In this document: one piece after another, positions 46,065 through 56,785 of the stretch
Layout: every line of letters begins with the position of its first letter
Position numbering within the stretch: position 1 is the first letter of the stretch
Origin: Isoetes taiwanensis
Lineage: Eukaryota; Streptophyta; Lycopodiopsida; Isoetales; Isoetaceae
DNA length: 64,000 nt
NCBI GenBank assembly: GCA_021234155.1
Contig: JAJEKV010000053.1
Span: 5,176,488-5,240,487, forward strand
Direction: 5' to 3'
Program-made: the position numbers and the translations under genes
The notes under the pieces: generated by a model
What the model was told of the DNA's origin: nothing
The model's database searches: none
Seen by the model: only the letters and a program-made list of their open reading frames with translations

Positions 46065-47641
46065 TCAGAGAGGTCTACTATACCAGTCGTCACAAATCAA
46101 AAAACCACAAGGACCTTTACAAACATATAAACCATTGCCATAATCTTCCACTTCACAGACTGGTTTTTTCTTTTCTAGATCATTACATTCAATCCAGCCC
46201 CTTTTTGGCATAAACTTTATATTGACCCAGTCTAGTATGCCACAGTTCCATGTCATGTAACAGAATTCTTGTTTGGACAGTTTCTGCCTTTTATTTAAAA
46301 CAAATTTCCACATCTATATGCCAAGAACTTCAATTCATTTCCATGAAAGATCTTACATGCTTTTGAGTCAAATATGACTTTGTACCCTAAATCTACTAAT
46401 TGACTAACAAAAATCAGATTCTTTATGATGCTTGGTACACATAAGACGTTCTCAATATCAATGATGTTCCCTTGCAAGTCTGTAAGCTGTAGCAAACCAC
46501 TCCCTTCTATTGACTGCAATTGACCATTTCCTATTTGGACATCCTTTGAGTTGGTTGCCTTGACGTTTCTGAGCAGATCAGTAGATTGTACTACTGATCT
46601 CTCAGCTCCATTATCAACTACAAATGTTTCACAATTTGTGTTATCTCCATCATTTTTGTCAATAACAGCAAATACGCAACTTACCTCGTCTTCATTCTCA
46701 GCTTCTTTACCTTCTTGATCATTTTCTTGAGTAAGGTTGATCCCAACTGACCTTCTTCCTCCTCGGCCTCTGCTTGCAGAATTTCTTCCTCCTTGAGTTT
46801 CTCTTTCTTTTCCTCTTCCCCTGCCATAAGCCTTCGGGGAAGAGCATTTGACTGCTATATGCCCTTTGCCCCCACAGTTAAAGCAATTTATGTTATTGTC
46901 CTTAAGCTTTGGGAATTCATTCTTAACATGCCCTTGTTCATGACAGTAATAGAAAGATCCTTTTCCTTTCTTTCCTGCATACAATATTTCTGTGGCTTCA
47001 TCCTCACCGTTAATCTTTTTCTGTTCATATTCAGTCCTTAAAACATTTTCTGCATCTTCTCGTGTTTTGCTCATGTTCGTAATGAACAAGGATAATTGAT
47101 CATTATCTATTATAGCCCTAGAAATTTGAACCATTTGGCTCCTTTCAGAGACAATTACCCCAGCTCCAGACAGATCAGCTATGATATTATCAAAATTGAT
47201 AAAGAATTCGGATACATCACCTTCCTCCTGTAGTTTAAGACCTTTAAGTTCTTTTTCCAGAAGATCAACTTGGAAGGATGTTTTTTCTTCATAGTGCTTA
47301 AGCAAGAAATACCACATCTGTCTTGGTGTTTCGTTTCTAAGCTTAAGCCTGATTGTTGGACTCACCTTGCATGAGATATATCCTTGAGCTTCTTTGACTC
47401 TTGCATATTCAGTTCTCCCTGCACCAATGCGTAGAACTGTTCTTGTTGCATTTGCTTCACCTGTGGCATCATTTTCATTAGTAGCAATATTAACTGAACT
47501 TTCAGACCTGTGCATTGCATTCAAGTCTGCATGACTGACTTCAACACCCTCTGGATCAACGAGATCCCAGAGTTCCTCAACCTCCAGTATATGTTTGATG
47601 GAGTCTTTCCATACTTGAAAGCCTCTTGAAGACTTCAACAC
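46065..47641 (-). pseudogene. Ty1/copia gag and 5' pol, truncated
   Basis: A 448-codon frame (47,641-46,295) begins LKSSRGFQVWKDSIKHILE. It contains a Gag core (SPTIRLKLRNETPRQMWYFL, LLEKELKGLKLQEEGDVSEF), a degenerate first and an intact second zinc knuckle (CFNCGGKGHIAVKC, CX2CX4HX4C), and a protease motif FVVDNGAERSVV where DSGA is usual. It ends in a stop after GNLF. In another frame downstream the GAG-pre-integrase region is recognisable (GWIECNDLEKKKPVCEV, about 46,220-46,140). Everything beyond about 46,060 (integrase core, RT, RNase H, 3' LTR) is missing, so the copy is a 5' fragment. Confidence 0.85.
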
Positions 47642-47696
47642 TGCTTAACGGACTAGCACCAAATCAACTAGACATATTAAATGATAAATGTGTCCT

Positions 47697-47708
47697 GCTC
47701 TGATACCA
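47697..47708 (-). other. Primer-binding site of the copia fragment
   Basis: Minus-strand TGGTATCAGAGC is the classical complement of the initiator-methionine tRNA 3' region used by many plant copia elements. It lies 55 nt upstream of the gag frame. The LTR should end one base away, at TGATAATACGG on the plus strand (47,710 onward). Its far end could not be located because no partner LTR is in the window. Confidence 0.88.
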
Positions 47709-47709
47709 A

Positions 47710-50700
47710 TGATAATACGGTTCAAACTTTTGATTTCAAGAAGCTACTGACGTTATTGTACTACTAGGCAATAGGAAGATAAGACCTCCTTAACTATTCA
47801 AAACCATTGATATAATAATGAAAATACCACTGTAGCAGAACTATTGAAATTTATTCAATAGACATCAGTCGTGCAACAAATTCCGAAAACCCAAGCATTT
47901 GCATATGAAAGGTTACCACCAAAACTTGATACGATCACCTTTTCTCTGTGTCCGACCTTTGTGCATGCTTCTTGATTTATTTACAGGCAATCCGACCAAC
48001 ATGGAATCGGTGTTCGACGCCCATAGACCTGTCACGTTTAAACTGGTTTTGGCTCCCATTTTAAAGCCTTAACCTCCTCATAATATTATATCTATACAAG
48101 AATTTAGCGCTGGCGGAGCCAACGCCATATGCACTGCTAGTAGTTGAACCCAATTGTGATCTTCAGTTTGGATCTATGATGTATGCCCCCATGGCAGTCG
48201 GACCCAAATGCGATCTCCAATTTGGATCTAGAACTTTTATTCTAATAGTGGCACGATGCCTCCTACCGGAAAACAAAATCAGGTTCCAAATATAAACATT
48301 TTCATTTTGGAATTTATTTGTTTAATTTTGGAAGCTGGAGCGATAATGATATATGTAAGAAGACAAAAATTTGGCACCCGTGGGGGTCGAACCCAAGTGA
48401 TGAACCCAATTGCTGTTTCTGCAAAAAAATCAAGCTCTGATCTGAATTGGGTTATGGCAGGGGAAAAAAAAAAGGGAAAAACGAAAACAGTATTTGGGTC
48501 ACAAATGGCGGTGATGGGTTCCAGCAAGGAGAGATTTTTACGCTCTGCGATCGCCATAGCAATACCTTTAAGAGAAAGGAAAACTCTATGCTTTTTGCTT
48601 TGGTCGTAGCCATGGCTTCTGTTTTCTGATAACCGGCTTCTTATGCCATTGGGTTATAGATAACCATATTTGGCAATGGGATTTTAGTTTGCTTTCAGCA
48701 TTTTCTTTAGATTAACCTGGCCCATCGACTCAGAAACACATGCACTTTGTTTTAGTTTTTGAATCCTGCATCAGATTTGATGGCTTGAATTAAAGCTGGG
48801 TCATCTGAGCAAGCTAAAGATGAGTTTTCCTGAAGAAGCTATCCCATCAATGTCCATGGTTCAGGTCTGCCCTTTGTAACCCCGGTGGAAGAATAATAAG
48901 CAGCATATAGAAGAGATTATTAAAACCTGTGTTACTTTTAATCTAGGCCCGCAGAATATTAGAGTTTGAGATCAAAACGTTTGCCTTATTCAATCTTTTG
49001 CTCGAAACAACCAATTGAATACTCAAAAGAAGACGGCTGTTTGCTTCTCTCGGGCCAGAAGACTGAGCTTAAAAGAGGCTTTGATTCTAAACAATTTAAA
49101 TTTCCTCTTAGACAAAGCCTCCACACAAAGATTCAAATACACCCTTTCTTTGTTTTGCTTTCTCTGACGTTTTTATGTTTTTAGAGAACCGGGCATCTTG
49201 GATTAGAGAACCCCGGGTTAAGCTTTCTTAGAGTAGAAGCTTGGCAAGGGTAGCGAATTTCTTGATGCTGGCTTGGCAACGCCCGTGAATTGACCTCCCC
49301 ACAGCTAGGTTCTTTTGCCTTCATGTTCAGAACAAAAAAGACCCCAGCAATCCAAAATCTAGCTCGTGCGAGTGAGCTTCCAGTAGCAGAGTTCGAGCTC
49401 GGATTTAAGAACCCAGCCTGATAATTCAAGAATTCAGAGTCTAAATTTCAGACCCAAATCTGGGTCTATAACCCACAAAAATTGTAGAGTTCAACTTCGG
49501 CTCTAGAAATCCAACACGAGGCGGCGGGCTTGGGAGGGAGGAGTATGCCGGAAATATTTTCTGATTCCAAATGTAATTTATTGGCCTGAAAACTTTTTTT
49601 TTTGGAATTTTTTTGGCCTGAACAGTCCTTTTTATTTTGCTAATAATCATATATATAGGAAGATAAAGACCATTACCTTATAAATATCTCATATAAATAT
49701 CCTTATGCAATGGTCTCTACTAATTTTGTCTCCCATGATCAATACTTCCGACTTCATCCCTTTTTTTTTCTTTCATAAAGAACTCTCTAGCTGGATTCAT
49801 TTATAGTTGTATAATCTTAATAGAGCAGATAGATATGATCATTTTGTCTAGTTACTAACTGAATATGTGATGATCTACCCATTATTTCAACACCATATTT
49901 GGTAGCGGGTTTCTATGCCCCATCCCTCCCCCAAAGTTTTTTCGTTTCTCGAGTATTTTCTATCTAGTGTTGGCTAGTCTTCACTTAGTTTGGGGTTGTT
50001 CATCTAGTTGCTCCGTTGTATCTATGGTCCCTTAATGTCATTTTCTGACTACGCCAGATACTTCCATTCATTTCCTGGTATTCGTTATTCTAGTCTCCAT
50101 ATACTGGTCAGTCCTCTGTATTACTTCATTAGCCTCAAGGTTCCCGATGTGAGTTGTCTTGTATGTTGTTACTATTCTTGAAAGTGGTCCATTATGCGTG
50201 GATAGTATATGTTGGAATTTAGTCTTTCATTTTTACAGTATTTGTCATATGGTTTTTTCCGCTGTCGTTGTTGATGCATTGATTCTCCAATTTGTTTTCA
50301 TGTGCTCGTTGTTGTGGTCGTAGGTCGTAGTTTGTAGTTTGTATTCGGTTTTTTGTGCCTTATTTATTTAATGCATTCCATTTGCCCCATAGTTTTGGCT
50401 TTCTTATTTGTTAATCGAGGTTGGCTCGCATTGAGTCTTCTATGGCGCAGGCTTTCTTTGGCTCTGTCTACTATATATCCATGTTGCTTGCTACCATACC
50501 TCATCAGCGTTTCCTCTGAGCTGAGTTTTATTTGTTCTAAAGTTTCCCTCCCTCCCTCCCTCCTCTCAGTCTAGTCACCTGATATCGGCTCGCCTTAACA
50601 TCTGTTGGTTTTTTCTCATTCCACCTAGCGAGGGCTGGATCGACTCTTCTCTTCTATATCTTTGTAGCTGGTGGCCTCTGCAATTTTCTAGTGTAGCACT

Positions 50701-50745
50701 TGTCGCTTCTGGGGGGCACCTAGGGGCAGACCCCCGCGGTCGGGC
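47710..50745. other. Copia 5' LTR (extent unknown) then intergenic sequence
   Basis: The first few hundred bases must be the copia 5' LTR. At about 48,145-48,232 a unit like TTGAACCCAATTGTGATCTTCAG is repeated with divergence (TCGGACCCAAATGCGATCTCCAA). A TGGGGGTCGAACCCAAGTGA segment at about 48,380 resembles a tRNA B-box. From about 49,700 to 50,745 the sequence is pyrimidine-rich with CCCTCC runs. No gene was recognised. Confidence 0.4.
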
Positions 50746-50747
50746 CT

Positions 50748-50748
50748 A

Positions 50749-50789
<41 letters not shown>

Positions 50790-50839
50790 CCCTAGAATCA
50801 AAGAGAATTTCTTTCCTCCTCCTCCTCCTCCTCCTCCTC

Positions 50840-50916
<77 letters not shown>
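50748..50916. repeat. Compound (CT)n-(CCT)n-(CT)n microsatellite
   Basis: A first (CT)n run (about 50,749-50,786) is followed by CCCCCCTAGAATCAAAGAGA and a short spacer, then a (CCT)n run (about 50,815-50,844), then a second (CT)n run to 50,916. The first LINE starts directly after it. Confidence 0.97.
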
Positions 50917-50920
<4 letters not shown>

Positions 50921-50964
50921 TGAAGGCGCGCGTGAAGGCGGGCGTTTGTGGCGGTCGTGTGCTC

Positions 50965-52246
50965 ATGGCAAAAACAAGGAAAGATACAGAGAAGAAAGAA
51001 GGGTCTTCGAAGGGATCTGATGGTAAGAGTTATCTTCTTTGCGGTTAGTCCCAATAATAAAGAAAGCAAAATCATGCGCAAGAGATGGCGATGGGAATCG
51101 AGGAAGGCCTGAAGGCGAAACCGATGAGACAAGAAAGAATAAAAAAGGGTATAAGGGGCGATTTCGGCGGTGATTCTTCTCGATTCGAATGGGTCTTCCG
51201 CCCGGTGTGCGGATCTAGCAATGATTCGTCACAAACCAGGAGGCTCGGTTCCGGGCCTCTCAAAAAGCAGGGGAAACCTGGCGAGATACGAAAATAGGGG
51301 GTTCGATTCTCGGCAGGTCATTTGCCGTGCTTCTCGAAAAAAGCGAGGTGATAGAGTCTTTGAAAGCAGGAGGGGCTAGAAGGAGCGGAATTTGGGCTGG
51401 GAGTGCAAATGGGTTCTAGTTTTTCCGGAACAGGACTAGGACTGGAAGTTTTGCAGCAAATGGGTTCGGGTTTCTCTGAGAAACCCTCTCTTTTTGCTTC
51501 CGGAACAGAACTAGGAACTTTTCCACATCCTGGGATGCTACAGTAGCAAATGGGTTCTGATTTCACAGCCATGATAAGAACTATCATCAAAGAGTCTGTT
51601 CGTGAAGCAGTACAATCTGCAATCTCTGAAATACATGGTCTTGTGGCAATAGAGGTGAAGAAGAGTCGGGCAACTATAACTCTTGCCCCTTAGAGCAGAG
51701 TACGAACTTTTCAAATCAGAAATGATGGTCACTCTGGAACACAAAGAAGAAGAGACATGTAACAAAGGGAAGGAGGCAGACTGTGACAAAACCGCAAATC
51801 TGAATGAAGAATCAATCTCAGAAATTAAACAACAGCTTGCAAGTTTCATGGAAATGCAAGAACAGAGAAATAGGGCATTAAACCTCAGAATTGTTGGGCT
51901 ACCAGAAGAAGAAGAAAAAGAGAACACTAAACAGAAAGTAGTACAATTTTTCAATGAGCATATGGAGACCGAAGACCATGGCATCACTGATGCTTTTCGA
52001 GTAGGCAGAAAAGGGGACTGGATTCGTCATGTGGTTGTAAAATTTCAAAACAGGGAGTATCGTTCACATATCCTGAGGAAAAGAACAGCATTAAAGGGAC
52101 ATAGTATATGGATAAACGAAGATCTCACTAAGGAACAACTGCAGGAACACAAAGTACAGATGCAAATAATGAGAGAAGCAAGGCAAGCGGGCAAGAAAGC
52201 TTTTTGGAAGAATAGGGAAGTCGTGATCCAGGCAGATGCAGAATAG
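50965..52246 (+). pseudogene. LINE A ORF1 (coiled coil, RRM-like, C-terminal domain)
   Basis: It begins ATG at 50,965 (MAKTRKDTEKKEGSSKGSDG), equivalent to MARKKR in copy B, then loses frame. The clean part (51,683-52,246) has a coiled coil with KQQLASFMEMQEQ, an RRM-like core (ALNLRIVGLPEEEEKENT, DAFRVGRK, RHVVVKFQNREYR), and a C-terminal domain (IWINEDLTKEQLQEHK, REARQAGKKAFWK). This order is that of mammalian-type L1 ORF1 RNA chaperones. It ends at a UAG (52,244-52,246) beyond which ORF2 continues in the same frame. Confidence 0.8.
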
Positions 52247-55200
52247 GGACTTGAGACCATCAGGGTGGGAGCTTGGAACGTTAATACTCTAAAACTCTCT
52301 GATGTAGACACAATGGGCAATGTTTTAGCGGTACTTGATCTGGTATTTTTCTTGGAAACAGGAGAACATGAAGGACGGGGATTGCCATTGATTGCTGGGT
52401 TTACTCTCGTTACCTCAATATGGAATCATAAAGGCTGGAGGCTTAAGGGCTACGGAGGCATCGGGTGCTATATTCGTACAGAATATGTTCATCTGGTTAA
52501 ACATGTAAGTAAGAAAATTTCAAAAAACTATATTTGGATTGAGCTTCCTGGTAGAAGTAAAAGGCTTTTTGTTGCGGGATGTTATTTCCCACCAAGATAT
52601 TCACCAACCTATAATTACGGAGATGTTGACCGCGATGACCCGTTTCATTATTTAGAACAAGATGTGGTGGAATTATCGCAACTGGGTGATACTGTGCTCA
52701 TAGGAGACTTTAATGGACGCATTGCTAATAGACAAGCAGCCATTAGTAGTGATCAAGGGGAAGCATTATGGCTAGAAATGCTAGATGAAGAGGAAGTGAT
52801 GAAATCCGGCTGGGCTAGAGTATCACATGATACGGCTAGATGGGCTAATCCCCAAGGGCTTCATTTGCTAAATATGTGCAGCGGACTAGATCTCTTGATC
52901 TATAATGGCACTAACAGATTTCCCAACACGGGGATTAGCATTACATGTCGAGACGCGGCGTGGTGGATTACGAATTACAAGCGGATTTTGCAAAAGAGGT
53001 TAAGAGCTTCTATGTAGGAGAGGTACGTACCGAATCAGATCATGTCCCTTTGATTATGGAAATTTATGTTAATGGAATGCCACAGCACACTAGCCTTATA
53101 CCTAACCATCGCATTTACATGCGCCAAGATAGAATGGAAAAATTTCAAAAGATGTGTGAAGAAATTGTCAGTAAAACCCATTGGCCATCTGGGGCAAAAG
53201 ACATAAGTGACTTGCTTTCGTCAGTATTGCTAAGTAGTGCTGCACAATCTTTTCAGTCTAAAAGAAGGCAATTGGGGCTCCCTTGCAATTCCTGGTTTGA
53301 TGCAGAGTGTAAAGAGAAGAGACAACGCTATAAGCAAGCCGCAGGTAGCTGTAAGCAAGACCTTAAGAAAGAATACATGAAATTGATTAAACGTAAGAAA
53401 AGGGAACACTTGCTCAAGAAACGTGCAGATATGGTCAAAGAGTTGATTGTTGAACCAAAGAGATTTTGGAATAGACTGAGATTTAAAGGAAGGCATGAGA
53501 TGAAGCTGGACTTAAATGCGCTAATGCAACAAATACGTAAACTTTACTATGTCCCAGGGATAGAGGAGGTACATCTTGTGGAAAAAGATGATGAGATTTT
53601 ACAGTTTTCAGTGGATGATATTTTGGGTGGGCTACAAAAACTCTCTAATGGGAAAGCAGCAGATATTCAGGGGCTAGTTTCAGAAATGGTTAAATGGGCT
53701 GGAATGCCTACAGCGGAGATCCTCACTATAATGTATAATGCAGCTCTACGTGAAGGTTTCCCAACATCTTGGCAGGTGAACAGGGTCATCCCACTACATA
53801 AGACAGGAGATGAGATGGATCCAAACAATTATCGTATGATAATGGTCAGCAGTCTTTTCTCCAAGCTATATGCTACCATTCTTGAGGGTAAAATAAATAA
53901 CTGGGCAGAAGAACATGAGGTCAGAGCACATGGGCAGGCTGGCTTCAGGAAAAAAAGGTCCACGATTGATCACCTGTTGACATTCAGAGGCTTGATAGAT
54001 TGGTAAAGGCACCAAAAACCTATGTTCGCCACTTTTGTGGACTTCACAAAAGCGTTTGACATGAATACAGTGAACTTTTGTGGCATAGATTGGAGGCACT
54101 TGGGGTACCCTCTATCCTGCGCAGGGCCGTGAAGACTCTCTATGAAAAGGTAATGGTTCAACTTTCATTTCCATTATCTCAGCAATGCCCAGATCTAGTG
54201 ACGAGTAACATTGGGGTTAAACAAGGCTGCCCTCTTTCTCCCACATTATTCGGTTTGTTTATAGATGAGTTGGAGGATTGGATGGCCCAATTTGGTGGAG
54301 ACGGTGTTGCATTAGAAGGGTATGTCATTTTGCTGCTATTATATGCTGATGATATTGTATTGTTGTCACGAAGTGTGCAAGGGATGCAGCAACACTTAGA
54401 TGCTTTGGCTTCCTTTTGCGATACCAAATGCATGAAAGTGAATATGACTAAGACGAAAGTGATAGTGTTTGGTGCTAACAAGGTGGATAAATTTGCCTTC
54501 TTCTATAAAGGAGATGACATTGTGGACAGCTATAAATATCTAGGTCTGATAGTGGACAAAAGTCCCAGCTGGAACCAAGCAGTAGAGCAAAAGGTTAATG
54601 GAGGCTTGAAAGCTTTATATGCCATGCAGCGTAAGTGTCATCAAGCAGAAATATGGGATTTCAGCCTGAGGAAGATGCTTTTTATTTCCTTGGTACAAAC
54701 AGTAGTACTATATGGCTGTGAAGTTTGGGGTCCAGGATTATCTGCAGAAAGTTGGAAAAAGATTGAGAAGGTACAAAAGAAATTTTTTCATGCAGAATTG
54801 GGCACTAAAATGCAAACACCTTATGATATGATGCTAGTGGAATGTGGGATGCTACCCCTGGAACTTGAAGCCCTAATCAGACTCTTGGTATATTTGCAAA
54901 AAATACAGACACACGCAGAACACGCTTGTTTGCCTCATTTGGCTCTTGAGAGCAGTGAAGGGAAAGGGTGGTATGCTGACATTGTGCTTTGGCTCAGAAA
55001 ATGGGGGATGAATATTGCGGACTTAGAGTCCAACAAGGATAATATCAAAGGTTGGGTTAGATGGCATGCTATCCACAAAATGTGGAGTGTACCTGAAGTA
55101 AAAAAAGAGCATTACAGATCTATCATGAACCCTGGGTTACGAGAAGCTGAGTATTTAAAAGCTGGATTATCGGTAAAGCTTAGACATACGATAAGCAGGA

Positions 55201-55577
55201 TGAGGCTCAGCTCACATCACTTGGGGGTAGAGATTGGACGCTGGGCAAGAATACCACATACATTGAGATACTGTAAAGTATGTGGATCATCTGAAGTGGA
55301 GGATGAGGTACATGTAATTTTGAGATGTCCGGCTTATCAGTACATACGCACGAAGTTTGGTATACATGTAACAGATTTAGTGGGCTTCTTTGATTTATCT
55401 CCAGCTACAATTGGACGGTTTCTAGTAGAAGTTATGCAAACTAGGGACACCAATATTCAAAACATAAAATCATTGGTAGGAGCTAGCGAGTTTGAGTATG
55501 AGGAGGAGAGCACTAATATGTTCTTACCCGAAGACATATTAGATGATATTATATATGATGTTGAATATGTAAAATGA
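52247..55577 (+). pseudogene. LINE A ORF2 (endonuclease / reverse transcriptase)
   Basis: APE-type endonuclease motifs: WNVNTL, FFLETGEHE, a PPRYSP segment, LIGDFNGRIA (about 52,695-52,725) and SDHVPLI (about 53,036). RT motifs: NGKAADIQGLVSEMVKWAG, NRVIPLHKTGD, QAGFRKKRSTIDHLL, VKQGCPLSPTLFGLFIDEL, LLYADDIVLLS (YADD at 54,342-54,353). A C-terminal cysteine/histidine segment follows (CKVCGSSEVEDEVHVILRC). Frame changes occur near 52,950 and 54,005-54,080, so it is inactive. No RNase H domain is seen. No ATG lies between the ORF1 UAG and the endonuclease WN motif. Confidence 0.85.
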
Positions 55578-55609
55578 ACGTCTTCTAGGCCTGATGGTCT
55601 CACAGACGT
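55578..55609 (+). other. Conserved 3' stem-loop of LINE A
   Basis: The outer stem ACGTC/GACGT and inner stem AGGCC/GGTCT (one G-U pair) enclose the loop TGAT, directly after the ORF2 stop. Copy B has the same structure with a compensated outer base pair. Probably the RNA structure recognised by the reverse transcriptase. Confidence 0.7.
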
Positions 55610-55629
55610 AAAAATAAAGATTTCATTTC

Positions 55630-55632
<3 letters not shown>

Positions 55633-55670
<38 letters not shown>
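55633..55670. repeat. (TC)n tract between LINE A and LINE B
   Basis: About 19 TC dinucleotides. It serves both as the 3' tail of LINE A and as the 5' boundary of LINE B. Confidence 0.97.
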
Positions 55671-55671
<1 letters not shown>

Positions 55672-55753
55672 GAGATCGATTTGCTACAGTGCTTGGGGGT
55701 TTGTTACAGACTGCTACAGTGTTTTGGGAACAGTGCTTTGGGTATCGGGCAGC

Positions 55754-56785
55754 ATGGCACGAAAGAAGAGGACTGCCTCAACAAGTGTTGGAAACAAGAA
55801 AAAAGAAAACCCAGTAACAGAGGAGGATTCGTTGGACTCTGATAGTGTCGGAAATGGTGCCGGAAACTCTGATAGCGCTGGAACAGGGGCCGGAACAGGG
55901 GGAGCAGGGACCAGAACAGGTGGAACTGGCAGTGTTATAGTCGGTAGAGAAACAGGGAGCCCGAGTTCAATCACAAAATTAGAAGCAATTGGTGGTGCAG
56001 ATCTAAGTTTTTCTGAGAAAACAGAGGTTTCGGGCTTTCCTGTTGCAACACCAGATACACTGACCAAGCAAGACCTGCTGCAAGCCATCGGCCAAATGCG
56101 ACAGGCAATGGATCACTCCTTAGTATCCATGAAAATATCCATGGAGATCTCAGTGCAAGGTATGGTTAACGAGCTCAAATCTTTTCTGTTATCCCATGTA
56201 CAGAATGAAATAGATAGATGCAAAGAAGCCATGAAAGTAGAACTGGAAAGCTTCCAGGAACGCATGAAAACTGAAATGGAAACATTCAAGCAGTCAGTTT
56301 TAAGACAGAATAATGATCCCAGTGGATCCACAGGCATGATGGAAACTAATGAAGATATCCTGGAAGTAAGAACTCAGCTTTCTACATATATCGAAGAGCA
56401 AGAAAAGAAAGAAAAGGCATTGAATGTGAGAATTGTGGGCATGCCCGAAGAAACTGGAGAACAGACCAAAGAGCTAGTGGTGGCTTTATGTGAACAGGAC
56501 CTTCAGATTATGGATGCAGGAGTGACTGAAGCATTCCGCATAGGCAAGCCGAACAGTGGCAACCGGCACATTATAGTCCGTTTCAGGTCCAGGGAGGATA
56601 AGATCAATGTTTTGAAAAAGAAAATGCTGCTGAAAGGGAAAAGAAACATATGGATAAATGACGATCTCACCAAAAGCCAGCTGCTAGAGTACAAAGCACA
56701 ACTTCAGATCTTCAAGGAGGCAAGACAGAGTGGCAAAAAAGCATACTGGCGCAGAGGAAAAGTCATAATAGAAGAAGATGCATAG
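55754..56785 (+). CDS. LINE B ORF1, L1-type RNA-binding protein
   Basis: A 343-codon open frame from ATG 55,754 (MARKKRTASTSVGNKKKENP). Domains: a basic N-terminus, a Gly/Ala/Thr-rich linker (about residues 35-70), long helical coiled-coil segments (about residues 110-235, including VELESFQERMKTEMETFKQS), an RRM-like domain (ALNVRIVGMPEETGEQT, TEAFRIGKP, RHIIVRFRSRED) and a C-terminal domain (NIWINDDLTKSQLLEYK, KEARQSGKKAYWRRGK). L1 ORF1 proteins of this layout form trimers and bind element RNA as chaperones. It lacks the CCHC knuckle usual in plant LINE ORF1. The frame ends at UAG 56,783-56,785, with ORF2 in frame behind it. Confidence 0.88.
   Translation: MARKKRTASTSVGNKKKENPVTEEDSLDSDSVGNGAGNSDSAGTGAGTGGAGTRTGGTGSVIVGRETGSPSSITKLEAIGGADLSFSEKTEVSGFPVATPDTLTKQDLLQAIGQMRQAMDHSLVSMKISMEISVQGMVNELKSFLLSHVQNEIDRCKEAMKVELESFQERMKTEMETFKQSVLRQNNDPSGSTGMMETNEDILEVRTQLSTYIEEQEKKEKALNVRIVGMPEETGEQTKELVVALCEQDLQIMDAGVTEAFRIGKPNSGNRHIIVRFRSREDKINVLKKKMLLKGKRNIWINDDLTKSQLLEYKAQLQIFKEARQSGKKAYWRRGKVIIEEDA

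Larger units (their letters stand above)
50917..55632 (+). mobile_element. LINE copy A (TC-microsatellite-associated family)
   Basis: Starts right after a (CT)n tract with a short leader. It carries ORF1 and ORF2 and ends with a stem-loop and ATTTCATTTC leading into (TC)n. There is no poly-A tail. The overall length (about 4.7 kb) is close to that of copy B, so it appears full length, but both ORFs are frameshifted. Target duplications cannot be recognised inside microsatellite sequence. Confidence 0.88.

Noticed and set aside
50688-51132. Minus-strand open frames with long Arg-Glu repeats
   Set aside because: They are reverse-strand readings of the (CT)n and (CCT)n tracts at the LINE A boundary.
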